From Megaleporinus macrocephalus (Eukaryota > Chordata > Actinopteri > Characiformes > Anostomidae): a stretch of 64,000 bases of DNA. The position numbers were made by a program, and so were the translations under genes. Below the pieces are notes generated by a model, which was not told where the DNA came from, searched no databases, and worked only from the letters and a program-made list of their open reading frames with translations. The stretch covers positions 15,621,175 to 15,685,174 of the forward strand of contig CM038725.1 in assembly GCA_021613375.1 (NCBI GenBank). Reading direction: 5' to 3'. Every line of letters begins with the position of its first letter. Positions within the stretch are counted from its first letter, which is position 1. Below are positions 1 to 12,095 of this stretch, piece after piece.

Positions 1-3000
1 TCTGGCAGTGTCAGCAGATGGTGGTCTGAGGAGGCAGTTTGACACCCAGCTCACAGCTGTCTGGCCGGCCTGACAGGCCTCCTTTGTCTCTCAGTCATCG
101 CCCCGGAGTGGCGGCTCTCGGGCCCATTGTGTCTCTATTTAACCCCCTTCTCTTTCGGAGTGGTTCAGCTAAAATGTGTGTAATGTATGCAGTAACATAA
201 CTGCCAAAGTTGTCCAATCACGAAAAAGGGGTCTCTGTTTCCCTCGCTTGCAGTCTGTGGGTGGGTGCCTATGCGTATATACGTGGTGGGGGTGTTTTGG
301 GGGTACCTCTCACTCTTTCTCTGCCTCTCGTCTCCGTCTTCTTGTCCGACTCTGTGTTTTGGTGTTAATGAAAACGTTAGTGTGAGAGCAGGAGAAAGTA
401 CAGGGGCTCGATATGGCCCCCTGAGGAACGCCAGGCTCTGGCTGGCTTCCAGGCCCGCGGTTGCTTGGACTCACTTAGTTCCAGCTCAGTGCCTGCGGCG
501 GCTTGAACAGCCTCAGCTTTAGATTGACCCCATGGCCCAGGGCCACTCCTACCTCATTCCCATGATTTTCTTTGATATTCTCTTCTCCCTCTCTCTTTCT
601 TTTCTTTGGCCTTCCCTCCCCCTCTCATAATATCTTTATAAGACTTCATTTTGGAATTAATTTGTCAAATGAAGGCCAAAAAGAGTTGCCAGGGGAACTC
701 CGCTCAGATTGAAAAGTACAAAGTGGAGTTTTACCAATCATATGTTTGTTTTCGATTCATATCGAAATCTGTCCTCTTTTACATAATTTACAGATTAGTT
801 TTGTTGTTGTTGTTGTTTTTTTATGAATTAGTTTGCCAGACAGAATTCACAGCTTTGAAACAGGTGCACAAAAGCTGTGCAAGATTGGCCCTGTCTGGCA
901 CTGTAACTAGAAATATTTCTAAATATTTTGAGCATGTCTTTGAAAACTGCCCACATAATTTTGAGTCAACAAAAAAAAGTCATTTTATGCTATTTTGTTT
1001 CATGCAGGACTGTATTTTGGTCTGTTGACTGAGATTTTTCAAGTCAAGCAATCAGGCTGGCAAAAAAAAATTATATGACAACTTGCTCTGGTGCTTAACT
1101 CTGAAGTAGCTAAAGCTAAAGCCTGAAGTAGAGTGTTTAATAAACTAGGCTACCTATAACCATGTAGTAAACATATACATATACATATAACACTGGCATT
1201 GAATCTATTTACAAAGCAGAAAACATCTTGCAGAACCATATGCAGATTGATCACTAATCATTATTTATTCATTTACACTTACAATTTATAGACAGTAGCC
1301 CAATATACCTATCCTGGCAAAGACGAGCAGTTGTTGTTTCAAAGCAGTCTATGCAATGTAATTTAAAGGTAAGATTTAAAAGTAGTTTAAATCTTACCCA
1401 TCTTTGCTTATTTCCCTGTCAGTCAGTGCTGTTAATTAATTTTAAACTGTTTAATTTGATTATTCATTTGCACATCATTTAATGTTTAAGGTAAAGCATT
1501 ATTTTTAACTCAAAAATAAATCTACATATTGAACAACCAAATCTGATTCCACTGGAAACAGGGTCGGATACAGCCCCACTACAGAGGCCTACTCACTGGA
1601 TACCTCTTTATATTAAAGGACTCTTATAACTATGTAGCTAATTGTTAGAGATCGTTAGCTTGCATTTCTTGTACAGATGAAAAATATATTGTCAGAATAC
1701 ACTTGTGTAACTGTTGAGCTGTACTACAGTAATGCATCTGTAACAGTGAGTATGCCACCTGTAGTTTATTGTTAATGTGTAACTTTACTGTTTATTGAGA
1801 CACGAAATATTAGGTTGGGCCAAACACTGCCATTAGAATTAATGAAAATAACATTTAGTACTATTAATTATTTAATTGAACCTCTTATCATAGCAGCCTG
1901 GTGTTATTTGTAGTCAGTATTAAGTTAATGAATCTGTCATGATAAATTGAATTAGTGTGCTTGTGGTGGAATGGAACTCATCATGAGAAATCGGTGAGAA
2001 ATCTGGCATCAAACTGTTCACCATCGACTTCGTATTTTGAAAATATTGAATTCATGTTGCATTTTTTCCTTCATTCTGCTTAAGTTGAGTTTTTTTTAAT
2101 TGCTACTATGAACGTGTTGCTGGTTTTGAGATAAGGTTTTGACATATGTGTGTTTTTATATCCATTCATTAGGTAGAGGTATGGTTTTAAAGTAAATAGT
2201 CTCCAAAAACACTTTAATAGTAATTGTACTGTACACATAGCACCCCTAGTTTCTCACTATAAAGAAACATATACATATGGCAGACAGTTTCGGACAGTGC
2301 AGGTACAGTTTCAAGAATAGTAGATTTGACCTGTGGTGGTTAAAGCACAGGGATTGGTTTATATCTGGTTTAATATAAAGCTTGTTTCATTAAATAACCT
2401 ATATCTGGAATCTTAACTTGATGAGATAATTATATGTGTTTATTAATAATGATGATGTTGAGTGAGCAATCTAGGTACAACATTCCTTAATCCATATCAG
2501 ATATTCACAATAACTTGGTACCTTCCTACTGTGCTGTGGTGGGCTGGCAGGGGGAAGTGGCGATAGTAACATATTTGTATGTGCATGAAGAATAGAAGTG
2601 ATTCACACATTTATGGACTTGCTGATGTGTGTGATTGTGTTTCTACTGGAGCTTGCGCTAAACTCAGATGCAGACTGTATTCTTTTTCTGCTGCTCCCGA
2701 CAGCAGACCAGCACAGTCACAGTTAGGAAATACAAATAAAAGCTACTGAAAGGAATCCGTGCCATACAGAATAGTCTGAAGATGAGAAAACAAGAAATTG
2801 GATGAAAATCTTTTGAGTACGAAGGAAGTTATAGCCAGTTTAATCATGTGAACTCTCATCGTATCTTAGTACATGGGTATTTGTTAACAATTGGACCAAT
2901 CCATGTGTTTCGCTTCAGACAGAGAACAACAGTTAACAGGGCATCTGTATGTACGTGTTTGTGGTTCCCATCACTACTGTTGTACATCTGAGTCAGTTCA

Positions 3001-5000
3001 GGTTCTCTACATTAAACCATTTGACATCAAACCACTCTGAATCTCAATGGTTCTTAATGAGTCTCATTTGTGCACTTTGGGGGAAAAAAAATAAAATTAA
3101 TTTTAATAATAAAAGGAAAAATCTTAAATAAAAAAAGGAAATGTCTTGTTTTCCTGAACTGATGTTTGGGATTTCAAAACTAGGACCATGAAAACAAAAT
3201 GTAGGCCTTCAAAATATGAGCCATCTGATAAAGTCAGCAGCTCTATGGTAAACAATAACAATACAGCATGAGCGCCTACACTGTATACTGTTTTGTTACA
3301 TGTTCAGCTGTTGCATCCCTCAAGACCCTCAGGACTTCAGCCTGGCGACGTATCTGTTTTGGCACAAAACACATTGACACCTACTCTCACACACTGTGGT
3401 AGTGTTCAGCTGTGATTGATTCACTGGGACGTGTTCAGTCTATTGTTGGCTCCTGCAGTGAACTTCTTGCAGGTTTGTGTGTGCGTGCGCGTGCGTGTGT
3501 GTTTAATTGCAGAGACTCCGGCTCTCAGTCTCGTCTCTGCGAGCTGTCCCAGACATGCTGTGTGAGGTGTTTGTCTGCACCGCTCAGACAATCAATACTC
3601 TCCCATTTAAAGAAGTCTAAGGTCAGGTCTCTGCACTGATAATGTGAATTGTTTTGTTAGATAGTCAAAAGGTCAGATAATAATTATTTTTTTTAACTGC
3701 TTCTTGCGGAATTGATCAGTTTCCTGTCAGGGATGAGCTGTGTTTATCTTAACCTGCTGTATACTGAACTGCAGGCGGAAGACAGTGCGCTGATAGACGT
3801 GGAGTTTTAGTGGAGAGGGATGAGTGGAATCTGCTGTTTCAGGATGTGTGTTTTGTGTTTGAACATGATGCTTTGTGTTCTATAGGTGAACATGAGGCGT
3901 GAAGGGAGGTATGAGTGACCGTGTTTATGTTTAGGTTAGTGCTGAGCTATATATCGTCTGTGCTGGTATAGACGTCCAACTGTACTATTGATTTTGAGTT
4001 GTAGCGATAATAGTACGGTTCAGAGATCACCGTTTATTTGTTTCATTTCCAGCCAAAATAGCCACGGAGTAAATTATGAATTTTGAAAATTACACTGTAT
4101 TGCAGAGACTTGCTTTCAGTTGTTTAAAGAAATATTTTTTCACACCTCTAAGGTTCAGTCTTAGAAGTTGGTTGCAGTTTCTGCATCTCATGATCACTTT
4201 TACTGATGTTGAGGTCTGGACTCTGGGGTGTAGAGTGACTTGCTCTGAGAACACCAACAGCTTCTTAGATTTGCAGATTTGTATAGTAACAGCTGCACGT
4301 CTTGTCAGTGTGAAGTTGTCTTTTCACAGAATGGACACAAACACCTGTGGATTTTTATTTATTTATTTATTTTTCAGAGCGAAAGTCAATTTATCTTAAA
4401 GATAAAAGTAATGTTTATATGTTAATGACAGTTTTATTGGTTCATGGTTGGTAGTAATTAGTATACATAGTATCCAGTATTAATAACTGGTATTTAATGA
4501 CTGTTGGGAATGCATAGGGTAACATGTGCATAGTACCATGGATAACGAACATTATTTCTATGGTAACTTTCTGTTGTATAATGTCTGTTGACAAGCAGTT
4601 TTTTTGTAGCAGTTATGTTCTACTTTGCAAGCTTGGCACATTAGATTAGATAGATCCTTTGATTCAAGATCCCTGCATTTAACCCATCTGTGCAGTGAAA
4701 CACTCACATATACACACACACACTTACCACAGCGCCCATGACCGTTAATGATAAGGTGTATTACTTGCTGCATGCTTAAGATAATTTATGGTATTATTAT
4801 GTTTGCATACTATTCAAATCAAGCTCTGCCAGGTCTGCAATACATTAATTTAACATGGAGCAATACTGATCATGAAGTATTAACTTTATTAAGCATAATC
4901 TGATACTGTAATGTAACGTGCAACGTATTTAAATCGGTTTATCTCGGCAATAAGTGTTTATTTACAATAAATTCAACTTGGCTTTCTATTTTATTTGAAC
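1..5000. other. Non-coding, mostly unique intronic DNA
   Basis: No convincing exon or RNA gene is visible. All open frames are short and unlike known proteins. The first 530 bases are GC-richer and complex, and could be part of a regulatory block. From about 600 to 5000 the sequence is AT-rich and contains only a short hairpin (1368-1398) and a short TG-rich stretch near 3476-3505. Confidence 0.6.
1368..1398. repeat. 13-bp perfect inverted repeat, 5-nt loop
   Basis: GGTAAGATTTAAA at 1368-1380 is followed by the loop AGTAG and then its exact reverse complement at 1386-1398. No transposase or polyadenylation context was seen. It may be a chance hairpin or the scar of a small element. Confidence 0.7.
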
Positions 5001-5026
5001 ATGAGGACCATGCTTTGTATCTTGTG

Positions 5027-5165
5027 AAAAGTTCATGATGAATGGACCAATAGCAATGCTTGAATAAACCACTTTATTTTGACTTACAATGAAAGTAAAT
5101 AATATATTTGTCCTTTCCTGTAAAGTTAGTATTTTGGAGGTACTTGTTTTTGGGCAGCGACAATA
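5027..5165 (+). repeat. Dispersed repeat, copy A (unnamed family)
   Basis: This stretch shares an ordered series of short blocks with 34485-34590, 39420-39545 and 42027-42172. The blocks are TTCATGATGAATGGACCAATAG, then a GACTTACAATGAAAGT-like block, then CCTNTCCTGTAAAGTTA, then TATTTTGGAGG and GCGACAATATCCATG. All copies lie in the same orientation and are diverged. It is non-coding and looks like an old short interspersed or non-autonomous DNA element. I cannot name the family. Confidence 0.65.
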
Positions 5166-6000
5166 TCCATGCAGTGCAGATAGAAGTCTGGCACCAAACC
5201 TCAAAATGTATTCTTTATACCAATATATTTATAACTTAAATCAAAATAAACACTTGCTCCTGCGGTGAGTGGTCTGAAACAGTTTTCTTGGCTCTCTAAG
5301 ACTTTTGCACTTTTTGTATCTTCAGAATAATCATGATTTTCATCAATATCGACTAGCACTAGTAGAGAGGGTGCAGGTTAAGAGCCCCCCCGCTGTGTCA
5401 AGTTTTGCTCCATCTTCCCCTCTTCTCCTCCTCCTCCCCTGCCCGGTGAATTCTTCCGCTGGGCTGGAGATTGGAGTATGTGTGTTTGTATGTGTGTGCG
5501 TGTTGGTAATAGGTTTCTGGGGTCAGGCACTGCTGAGGACTCGCTCTCTGCAGCCTGGGAGCAGCCACTGAGTGAGAGTGAGAGAGGCTTACTCATGCTT
5601 CATCATTAAGCCATTAGAGGAGCTGTGGGAAGGATACACACAGGTGACTGACTGACTGACTGCCTCACGCCGATGTTTGTTTACCAACGTAATCAGAGGC
5701 AGACAGAAAAACACACCTGAGGAACAGCAAACAAGCTGTTCCTGCTCTCTGAGGCACCGAAAACAGCAGAACAGGCATGCAGGTGGTTTTCAGCAAAATG
5801 TCTGGCTTGCCTCAGTCTACCATTTACTGAACTTTGAGTCATCAGTTCCTAGCAGGGCTTCTGCAGACCCTTAAAAAAGCATAGAAATTCTTAACTGACT
5901 GAATTAAGTCATTTAAGGCCGGTGAAGAGTCTTATGTTGAGGACATTTGATTTGCAAAAAAGACAACTCTCTTAACCCCACCCCCTCAGTCAATATATAT
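5166..6000. other. Non-coding block, GC-richer at 5380-5830
   Basis: No exon is supported. The 5380-5830 part is complex and GC-richer than its surroundings, with short TG and TGAC repeats (5647-5662). It is one of several blocks that could be a regulatory element. Confidence 0.35.
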
Positions 6001-6046
6001 ATAATGATTACAGCTGTATGCAAATAATGATTACAGCAGTATGCAA
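6001..6046. repeat. Tandem duplication of a 23-bp unit
   Basis: Two adjacent 23-bp copies (6001-6023 and 6024-6046) begin ATAATGATTACAGC and end GTATGCAA, differing at one position. The first copy contains the POU octamer ATGCAAAT across its junction with the second (6018-6025). Confidence 0.8.
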
Positions 6047-6131
6047 AAGCTGTAATATTATTTTGAAATTGTTTTGTTAATTTGTGAAACAAATACAGCT
6101 TTGACTTTCTGGGTGTACCATATTGGATAAA

Positions 6132-6133
<2 letters not shown>

Positions 6134-6185
<52 letters not shown>
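6134..6185. repeat. (AT)n microsatellite
   Basis: A pure AT dinucleotide run of about 50 bases, lying close to the left side of the Tc1-like element at 6300. It also explains apparent YIYIYI-type open frames on the minus strand. Confidence 0.95.
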
Positions 6186-6186
<1 letters not shown>

Positions 6187-6189
<3 letters not shown>

Positions 6190-7360
6190 ACTGATGTGAG
6201 GTTTCATGGCTAAATTGGACCAGTCTGGTGGCCAATCTTCATTATTTGCACAATTAGCAGGTAAGAGCACAGTTTTGCTCAAAATATTACAATGCACACA
6301 ACATTATGGGACATACCAGAGTTCAAAAGAGGACAAATTGTTGGTGCACGTCTTGCTGGCGCATCTGTGACCAAGACAGCAAGTCTTTGTGATGTATCAA
6401 GAGCCACGGTATCCAGGGTAATGTCAGCATACCACCAAGAAGGATGAACCACATCCAACAGTATTAACTGTGGACGCAAGGGGAAGCTGTCTGAAAGGGA
6501 TGTTGGGGTGCTAACCCGGATTGTATCCAAAAAACATAAAACCACGGCTGCCCAAATCACGGCAGAATTAAATGTGCACCTCAGCTCTCCTGTTTCCACC
6601 AGAACTGTCCGTCAGGAGCTCCACAGGGTCAATATACACGGCCGGGCTGCTATAGCCAAACCTTTGGTCACTTGTGCCAATGCCAAACGTCGGTTTCATT
6701 GGTGCAAGGAGCGCAAATCTTGGGCTGTGGACAATGTGAACCATGTATTGTTCTCTGATGAGTCCACCTTTACTGTTTTCCCCACATCCGGGAGAGTTAC
6801 GGAGTGGAGAAGCCCCAAAGACGCGTATCACCCAGACTGTTGCATGCCCAGAGTGAAGCATGGGGGTGACTCAGTGATGGTTTGGGCAGCCATATCATGG
6901 CATTCCCTTGGACCAATACTTGTGCTAGATGGGCACGTCACTATCAAGGACTACCGAACCATTCTGGAAGATCATCTGCATCCAATCGTTCAAACATTGT
7001 ATCCTGAAGGCGGTGCCGTGTATCAGGGTGATGATGCACCAACACACAGCAGGACTGGTGAAAGATTGGTTTGTTGAACATGAAAGTGAAGTTGAACATC
7101 TCCCATGGCCTGCACTGTCACCAGATCTAAATATTATTGAGCCACTTTGGAGTGTTTTGGAGGAGCGAGTCAGAAAACGTTTTCCTCCACCAGCATCACG
7201 TAGTGACCTGAACAGTGTCCTGCAAGAAAAATGGCTTAAAATCCCTCTGACCACTGTGCAGGACTTGTATATGTCATTCCCAAGACGAATTGACGCTGTA
7301 TTGCCGCAAAAGGAGGCCCTACACCATACTAATAAATTATTGTGGTCTAAAACCACATAT
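6187..7360 (+). mobile_element. Tc1/mariner-like DNA transposon, inactive
   Basis: The body is a recognisable Tc1-type transposase gene (see the pseudogene entry). The outer ends are not clear. The left side reaches an (AT)n run and the right side passes into AT-rich DNA from about 7355, so no terminal inverted repeats could be matched. Tc1 elements insert at TA dinucleotides, so loss of the ends through microsatellite expansion at the target is plausible. The element is in the same orientation as fam172a, inside its inferred intron. Confidence 0.85.
6306..7356 (+). pseudogene. Tc1-like transposase, disrupted
   Basis: The N-terminal DNA-binding part begins near EFKRGQIVGARLAG (6319) and carries a TGA stop in frame at 6445-6447. 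It resumes with RKGKLSERDVGVLTR and runs open to about 7050. The catalytic core is visible: HVLFSDES (first Asp codon 6757-6759), YQGDDAPTH (second Asp 7030-7032), and, in a shifted frame, SPDLNIIEPLW (Glu codon 7139-7141). The shift falls in the CACACAGC stretch near 7042-7048 and fits loss of two bases. Allowing for that, about 36 residues separate the second Asp from the Glu. That is longer than the 34 of classic Tc1 and compatible with the described DD36E (Incomer) group. A probable start at 6306 is also out of frame. The element cannot make an intact transposase. Confidence 0.88.
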
Positions 7361-7425
7361 ATATATTATGGTATTAATATATATATATATTATATATGGT
7401 ACCACATATATAATATATATTAGTA
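7360..7425. repeat. AT-rich, partly palindromic tract
   Basis: Alternating AT/TA runs interrupted by TATGG and GGTACC. The centre around GGTACC is close to self-complementary. It abuts the right side of the Tc1-like transposase relic. Confidence 0.8.
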
Positions 7426-8733
7426 ATCAGTTTTGTTGAATTTCATGTTTAATGCACCAAAATAAATTTTTACTAGAATTTTTTAGAATTTTTACTTAAA
7501 TATTTACTAGATATTGTACTACATATGCTGTGCTTAAATTTATTTAGCAAAATTAGTGCCTCAGCTAATTTTACTTCCTACAGAATCAGTTATTACAAAT
7601 GTTAAACAATTGTCAAGATGTCTCTTGCAGTAATCTATGCCCATCTGTTTTGTGCTGGTTTTTAGCTTCAACAGTGTAATTGATATACCATCAAAGTGAT
7701 ATGTTTCATATTTCCACAGTACTGCGTTGAGTGTTTGCATGTTTGGCAGCTAATTAAGAAAAAATCCAAAAACTATCCTCATTCATGAACAAATTCATGG
7801 CTGTAATTTCAGGCCCAAGAATTCCTCATTTGATGGCATTCAGATGTGCCGATCGAACCTAATATGTGAATGTGGCTTTGCACATTTTCATGGGTTAATG
7901 AACGGCACTCATATTGATCTCTATGGGAAATATTTGTATGATACAGGAGGGTGGGGGGCTGTTTGACAGTGAGGGGGGATCATAGCGGTCACCGTCGGTG
8001 TGGACTTTAAAAGGGAGATGGAGCTATCAAGATTGCGTATTGACGGAAGGGCTCGGGTGAGTGAACCCCAGCAGCTTGAAATAAACTCATAGCGTGCAGT
8101 CATTACGGCCGGCCGCAGCAGGCCCTCCCTTAACCTTGAGCCAGTCGATAAGCTATTATAACCATGCAAATTGTGGCCAAATCAGAGGTCTGACATATTG
8201 GAATTATATTCTCCCACAGCCGCCGGCTTATACATCATTATCGGACCACCGGCAACAATATGCAATATGCTTACTGTTGTTTTCCCGCTGTACTTTTTCA
8301 TTAGGGCTGTAGGAATGGGTGAGGGATGGAATGAAAACGAGTGTTTTTCTGGGATCTCGGTTGGTTGGGCAACCTTTTGCACATTGAGGGCGAGACCGGA
8401 TGCCAAGTAAGTCATCTTAGTGAGCGCAGGATGATGTAATGTGGGGTAAGGGCTATGTAAACACCCAAGTGTCCTTGTCCTTAGGTCAATGTCAAGAGGT
8501 GTGTTAGCGAGGTGGGTCAGACTGGGTAAACTCTCACAGCATCTAGAGTATTGTACACTGCTGTTTGTGTGGGTCGGTCACTTCTGGGCATGCTATATTA
8601 GCTAAACCCTCACAGTTACTGACAGTCATAACGAGCGAAGATATATTGATATGGGTGACAGTTTAGACATGACCCTTATATAATACATGTGCAGATTGTG
8701 CGCTTTCTGTGTAGTACAGTAAGCAAATTTATA
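7426..8733. other. Non-coding; possible regulatory block at 7930-8420
   Basis: No exon is supported. The 7930-8420 part is GC-richer and complex, unlike the AT-rich flanks, and contains the POU octamer ATGCAAAT at 8164-8171. Overlapping short open frames on both strands here look like chance. Whether the block is conserved was not tested. Confidence 0.35.
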
Positions 8734-9131
8734 TACACTAGTTTTCATAAATTTGGAATCAATAATTATTAATAATATAAAAAGCAATATGGTGGCAGAT
8801 AAATGATAATTCTTTTATACCAGTCCTTGTGAATTTACAGCATCCTTTTTCTATAAATGTTCTATAAATATGATTGTAGAAAAGCTGTGAAACAAAAATT
8901 AAGTATATCAAACAATTAAGTAACATACAAATGAAGAAATACGAATTAAGGATTTTTCAGTAACTCGAATTGACATTTACCAAGACACACATAATAATTA
9001 GCATGATGTAATGATGGTGGTTTCATATTTCCCTGTTTCATTTCACAAATGATATATATATATATATATATATCTTCAAGAATACAAAAACACAGTCAGT
9101 CAGGTGTCCAAACTTTTGACTGGTACTGTAG
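8734..9131. mobile_element. Small non-autonomous Tc1-type element (relic)
   Basis: The right end, about 9105-9131, reads GGTGTCCAAACTTTTGACTG followed by GTACTGTA. This is the terminal repeat typical of many fish Tc1-like elements. About 400 bp to the left, 8734-8758 (ending CATAAATTTGGAA) matches its reverse complement at roughly 17 of 25 positions, so it is probably the decayed left end. The interior is AT-rich, has an (AT)n run at 9051-9073, and codes for nothing. Confidence 0.65.
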
Positions 9132-10215
9132 CACTTGTTTCCCATGATTGGTTTCCCATATTTTTTATATTATTTTTCATTGTAATCAATAGTTTTAAGC
9201 CATGTTTGCACGTCTGTGGAACATTCATGTGGAAATATTTGTATTTTTTTTTTCCTGCACTGCATTCTAATGGCTGCGTCTTCACCGTGACATGATTGGA
9301 GAGAGAGCGACTCTGCCCAATCAGCATCCCTGGTGTGCGATGGCACGGGGTGAAAGGGCCCAGCAGAGAGCAAGGTTCCGGCAGCCTCATGGGCTCTGAT
9401 TCACCAGCCGCCCGGCATTCTAAAATACACAAATTTGTTCCACCAAGTTTTCCGATGGCTCGCAGATGGGCAGCGATTAATCAGAGAGGTAACTGTGAAG
9501 TAGTTTGCAATTAGACGGCAAAGCTCTGAAGCATGCTAATTGAATCAGAAAATTAGAGAGACTGTGTGGTAATTGGCCAGTTCCCATGCAGCAGGTGCCA
9601 GCCCACTCGACTGTGGAACAAGGTATTTAAGTCACATTAGCCAGAGTAAAAATATTCCTTGATATGGAACACTTAGATTTTCTGCTCGTTTTCACCGGCG
9701 ATGTCACCGGCGGCGGACCCAGCGCAATTACGACAAGCACCGCCGCGCAGGAAATCGACTTTCCGCAATCGGCCTCTTCTCCTGGAAAAAGAGAGAGAGT
9801 GGTGGTGGTGGGGGGCAGCATGACAGGAAGTCGCAACTCATTAGGGGTGGCTGCAGCTTGGATTTACCAATGTGTCCTTTTTTTTTTTTTTTTTCCTCTC
9901 TCTCACCACCTGATCTGATAAGGAGGCCCGTGCTGGCCATCTGTGTGTTTATACCGTCCTTGCTGAGTATTATGTATTAAAGTCAGAGATATTTTTTTTT
10001 CCAGCCCAGAGGAAGTTTTTTTTTGTTTTTTTTTTTTTGCAGGATTTACTAAATGTGTTAACAGCCCGTCTCTTAGGCTTTCCACTAGGCGTGTCTCCAG
10101 TCTCAGGAAATTCCTGCACACTCCACAGTATATGTACTTTGACCTCAGTGCTAATATTTTGATTGGATTAGCAGCTTGTTTCTTTGTCATCAAGGTACTG
10201 TACGTATGAACTGCT
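9132..10215. other. Non-coding; possible regulatory block 9290-9880, poly-T tracts
   Basis: The 9290-9880 part is complex and GC-richer than average, including a stretch at 9690-9780 rich in CG. It is followed by T runs at 9877-9894 and around 10015-10039. No exon with splice sites is convincing. Short open frames occur in both directions and have no family resemblance. Confidence 0.35.
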
Positions 10216-11573
10216 GCACTGTTCTTCGCAAAAGTCAGAGACCACAATGTATTAGTTTTATTATTCATTTTTATTATTAAAACGCTTATGAAGCCTGATT
10301 TTTCAGCATCGGGAAAAAAGCAGAAAACATTCATTTAGAAGTAATCTCACAAAAGTCTCAGGTACTAAGTACTAAGTACAGTATGTGTTTGTTTCTGCGT
10401 TTAAAGGTGCTGCAAAGTGAAGAATTATGTTTGCATTGGCAAAGTTGAATAAAAAGTGTACATAGAACTGGCACACCATAAACCTCAAGCGCTGTTGTTC
10501 CTCCTTCAAATGCAAATGCCACATAATATATAAAAAAAAGCAGTAAAACAGGCCTATTTCAAAATCCTCAACTATTACATAACATTCTAGTCTCATTAAT
10601 ATTCATATATCCAAATTTACATACAACAACAGAGCAGCATCGACAAAAACAACAGACTACGTGCAGAAATAATTTTTATGCCCTGTCCCAAGAACTTAAA
10701 CCACCAACTGGCCCATGGTTGATGTTTAGACGAGGGTTAAGTTGACTTTCTGTTTGCCAGGTTCGTAATCAAATGTTCAGTTCCACCTTAAATGCTACAA
10801 CTTGTACAGGTGCAAAATGTAAATGTGGCACTGTTGTAAGGTGGAGTGAAAAAATTGCAATATAAGCTGGTGAATAGGAAACCAACTCCAGCACCAACAC
10901 ATCTTTAACAAGATCCTACACAGCTCTGTACATGTTTCACTTCTTATAGTTTCTCAAACCGTGGATGATCTTGAGCAGCTTCGCTTAGTAACCTGTGAGT
11001 AGCTGTGTGAACTGAAATCAGATCATCTTTAAAGTAACAACTTTACTTTGTGTTGCTTTCGAGATCAAAAGACAGTAGGTAGTATAGGTGTTGCTACCAG
11101 CAAGTGCTGAGTAACTAGTATAGCTAACTAGTTTGGCGCCCCAGCTTATTTAAAAGATTGTGTTGTCATGCCTGCGTCTGTTTAAGCATGTTGCTTTTGT
11201 GTGATTATCACGGTTTCTTGCTGTAAACCAGCAAATCAGAGCAGAGCTCATGAATAATGATTAAAAAGAGGCAATGGTCTTGTAAACCTGTATCTGGGCA
11301 TTTCATGGCCCCAGTCTTCGCTCTTTTAGGGAGACCTGCTTTTTTTTTTAAACTGATTTTTTTTTCACCTTGAAAGTTGCATTTCAGTCGTGCTCCAAAT
11401 AATCAGAACACAAATTTCAGTATTAAAACCTCTCGGATCTCAAAACATAATATTCTAAAATAAATAAATAAATAAATAAATAAATTTTACAAAGATGAAC
11501 TTGAACTTTAATAACCGTTTTGAATGGAAATGAAATAAATAATGGGTGGTCTCTGACTTTTGCACAGTGCTGT
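10216..11573. mobile_element. Element with Tc1-type terminal repeats (diverged)
   Basis: The left end at 10216-10245 reads GCACTGT, an extra TCTTC, then GCAAAAGTCAGAGACCAC. The right end at 11546-11573 is the exact reverse complement of those 25 positions without the 5-base insertion. The ends closely match the left end of the element at 23783. The 1.36-kb length suits a Tc1-like element, but I could not recognise transposase motifs inside on either strand. The interior may be heavily decayed or unrelated. An (AAAT)n run sits at 11456-11485. Confidence 0.6.
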
Positions 11574-12095
11574 GTATGCACTGGCTATAAAGTGGACAGT
11601 GCCTTGGGCAGTTTAATGCCCTGTTGCTGTTGGGTGTGAGTTGTTATAGCTGCATTCATGTATTTAGGGGTGAGTCTGTGTATTTGGAGGCTGTGAGGTA
11701 TGTGTGTGTTTTGTGTTTGTGTGCGTACGTGTGAGAGTGTGTTAAAAGAGCAAAGGATGGCTTCAGCCGCTCTCACCTAGTCTTCCCCCGGCGGACCCGG
11801 CTCCTGACAGAGCTGACAAACATGAAAAAACCAGGAGAGAAATTAAAAATTGATCACATCGCGACGGGATTTGCGCCTACTTTTGGCTCGTGCACTATCA
11901 GCGAGTCCCCTTTGTGTGCGCGGTGCAAAGGCAGAAGTTCTTTCAGGCCTGCTGGAATGACAGAAAGAGCAAGAGAGAGAGCCAGAGAGGGAGAAATCCC
12001 CGGGTGCAGACGTGTGGATAGAGCTTTAAACCAGACCCTGTTCCTCAGCACTGTTTACACAGTGAAATACAGCGGGAGCATCCAGAGACTGACTC
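11574..12095. other. Non-coding; GC-richer block 11760-12090
   Basis: TG-rich sequence at 11695-11745 is followed by a GC-richer unique block. Short open frames exist on both strands, but none has splice sites or a family match. It may be part of a regulatory block next to the polypyrimidine tract. Confidence 0.35.
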
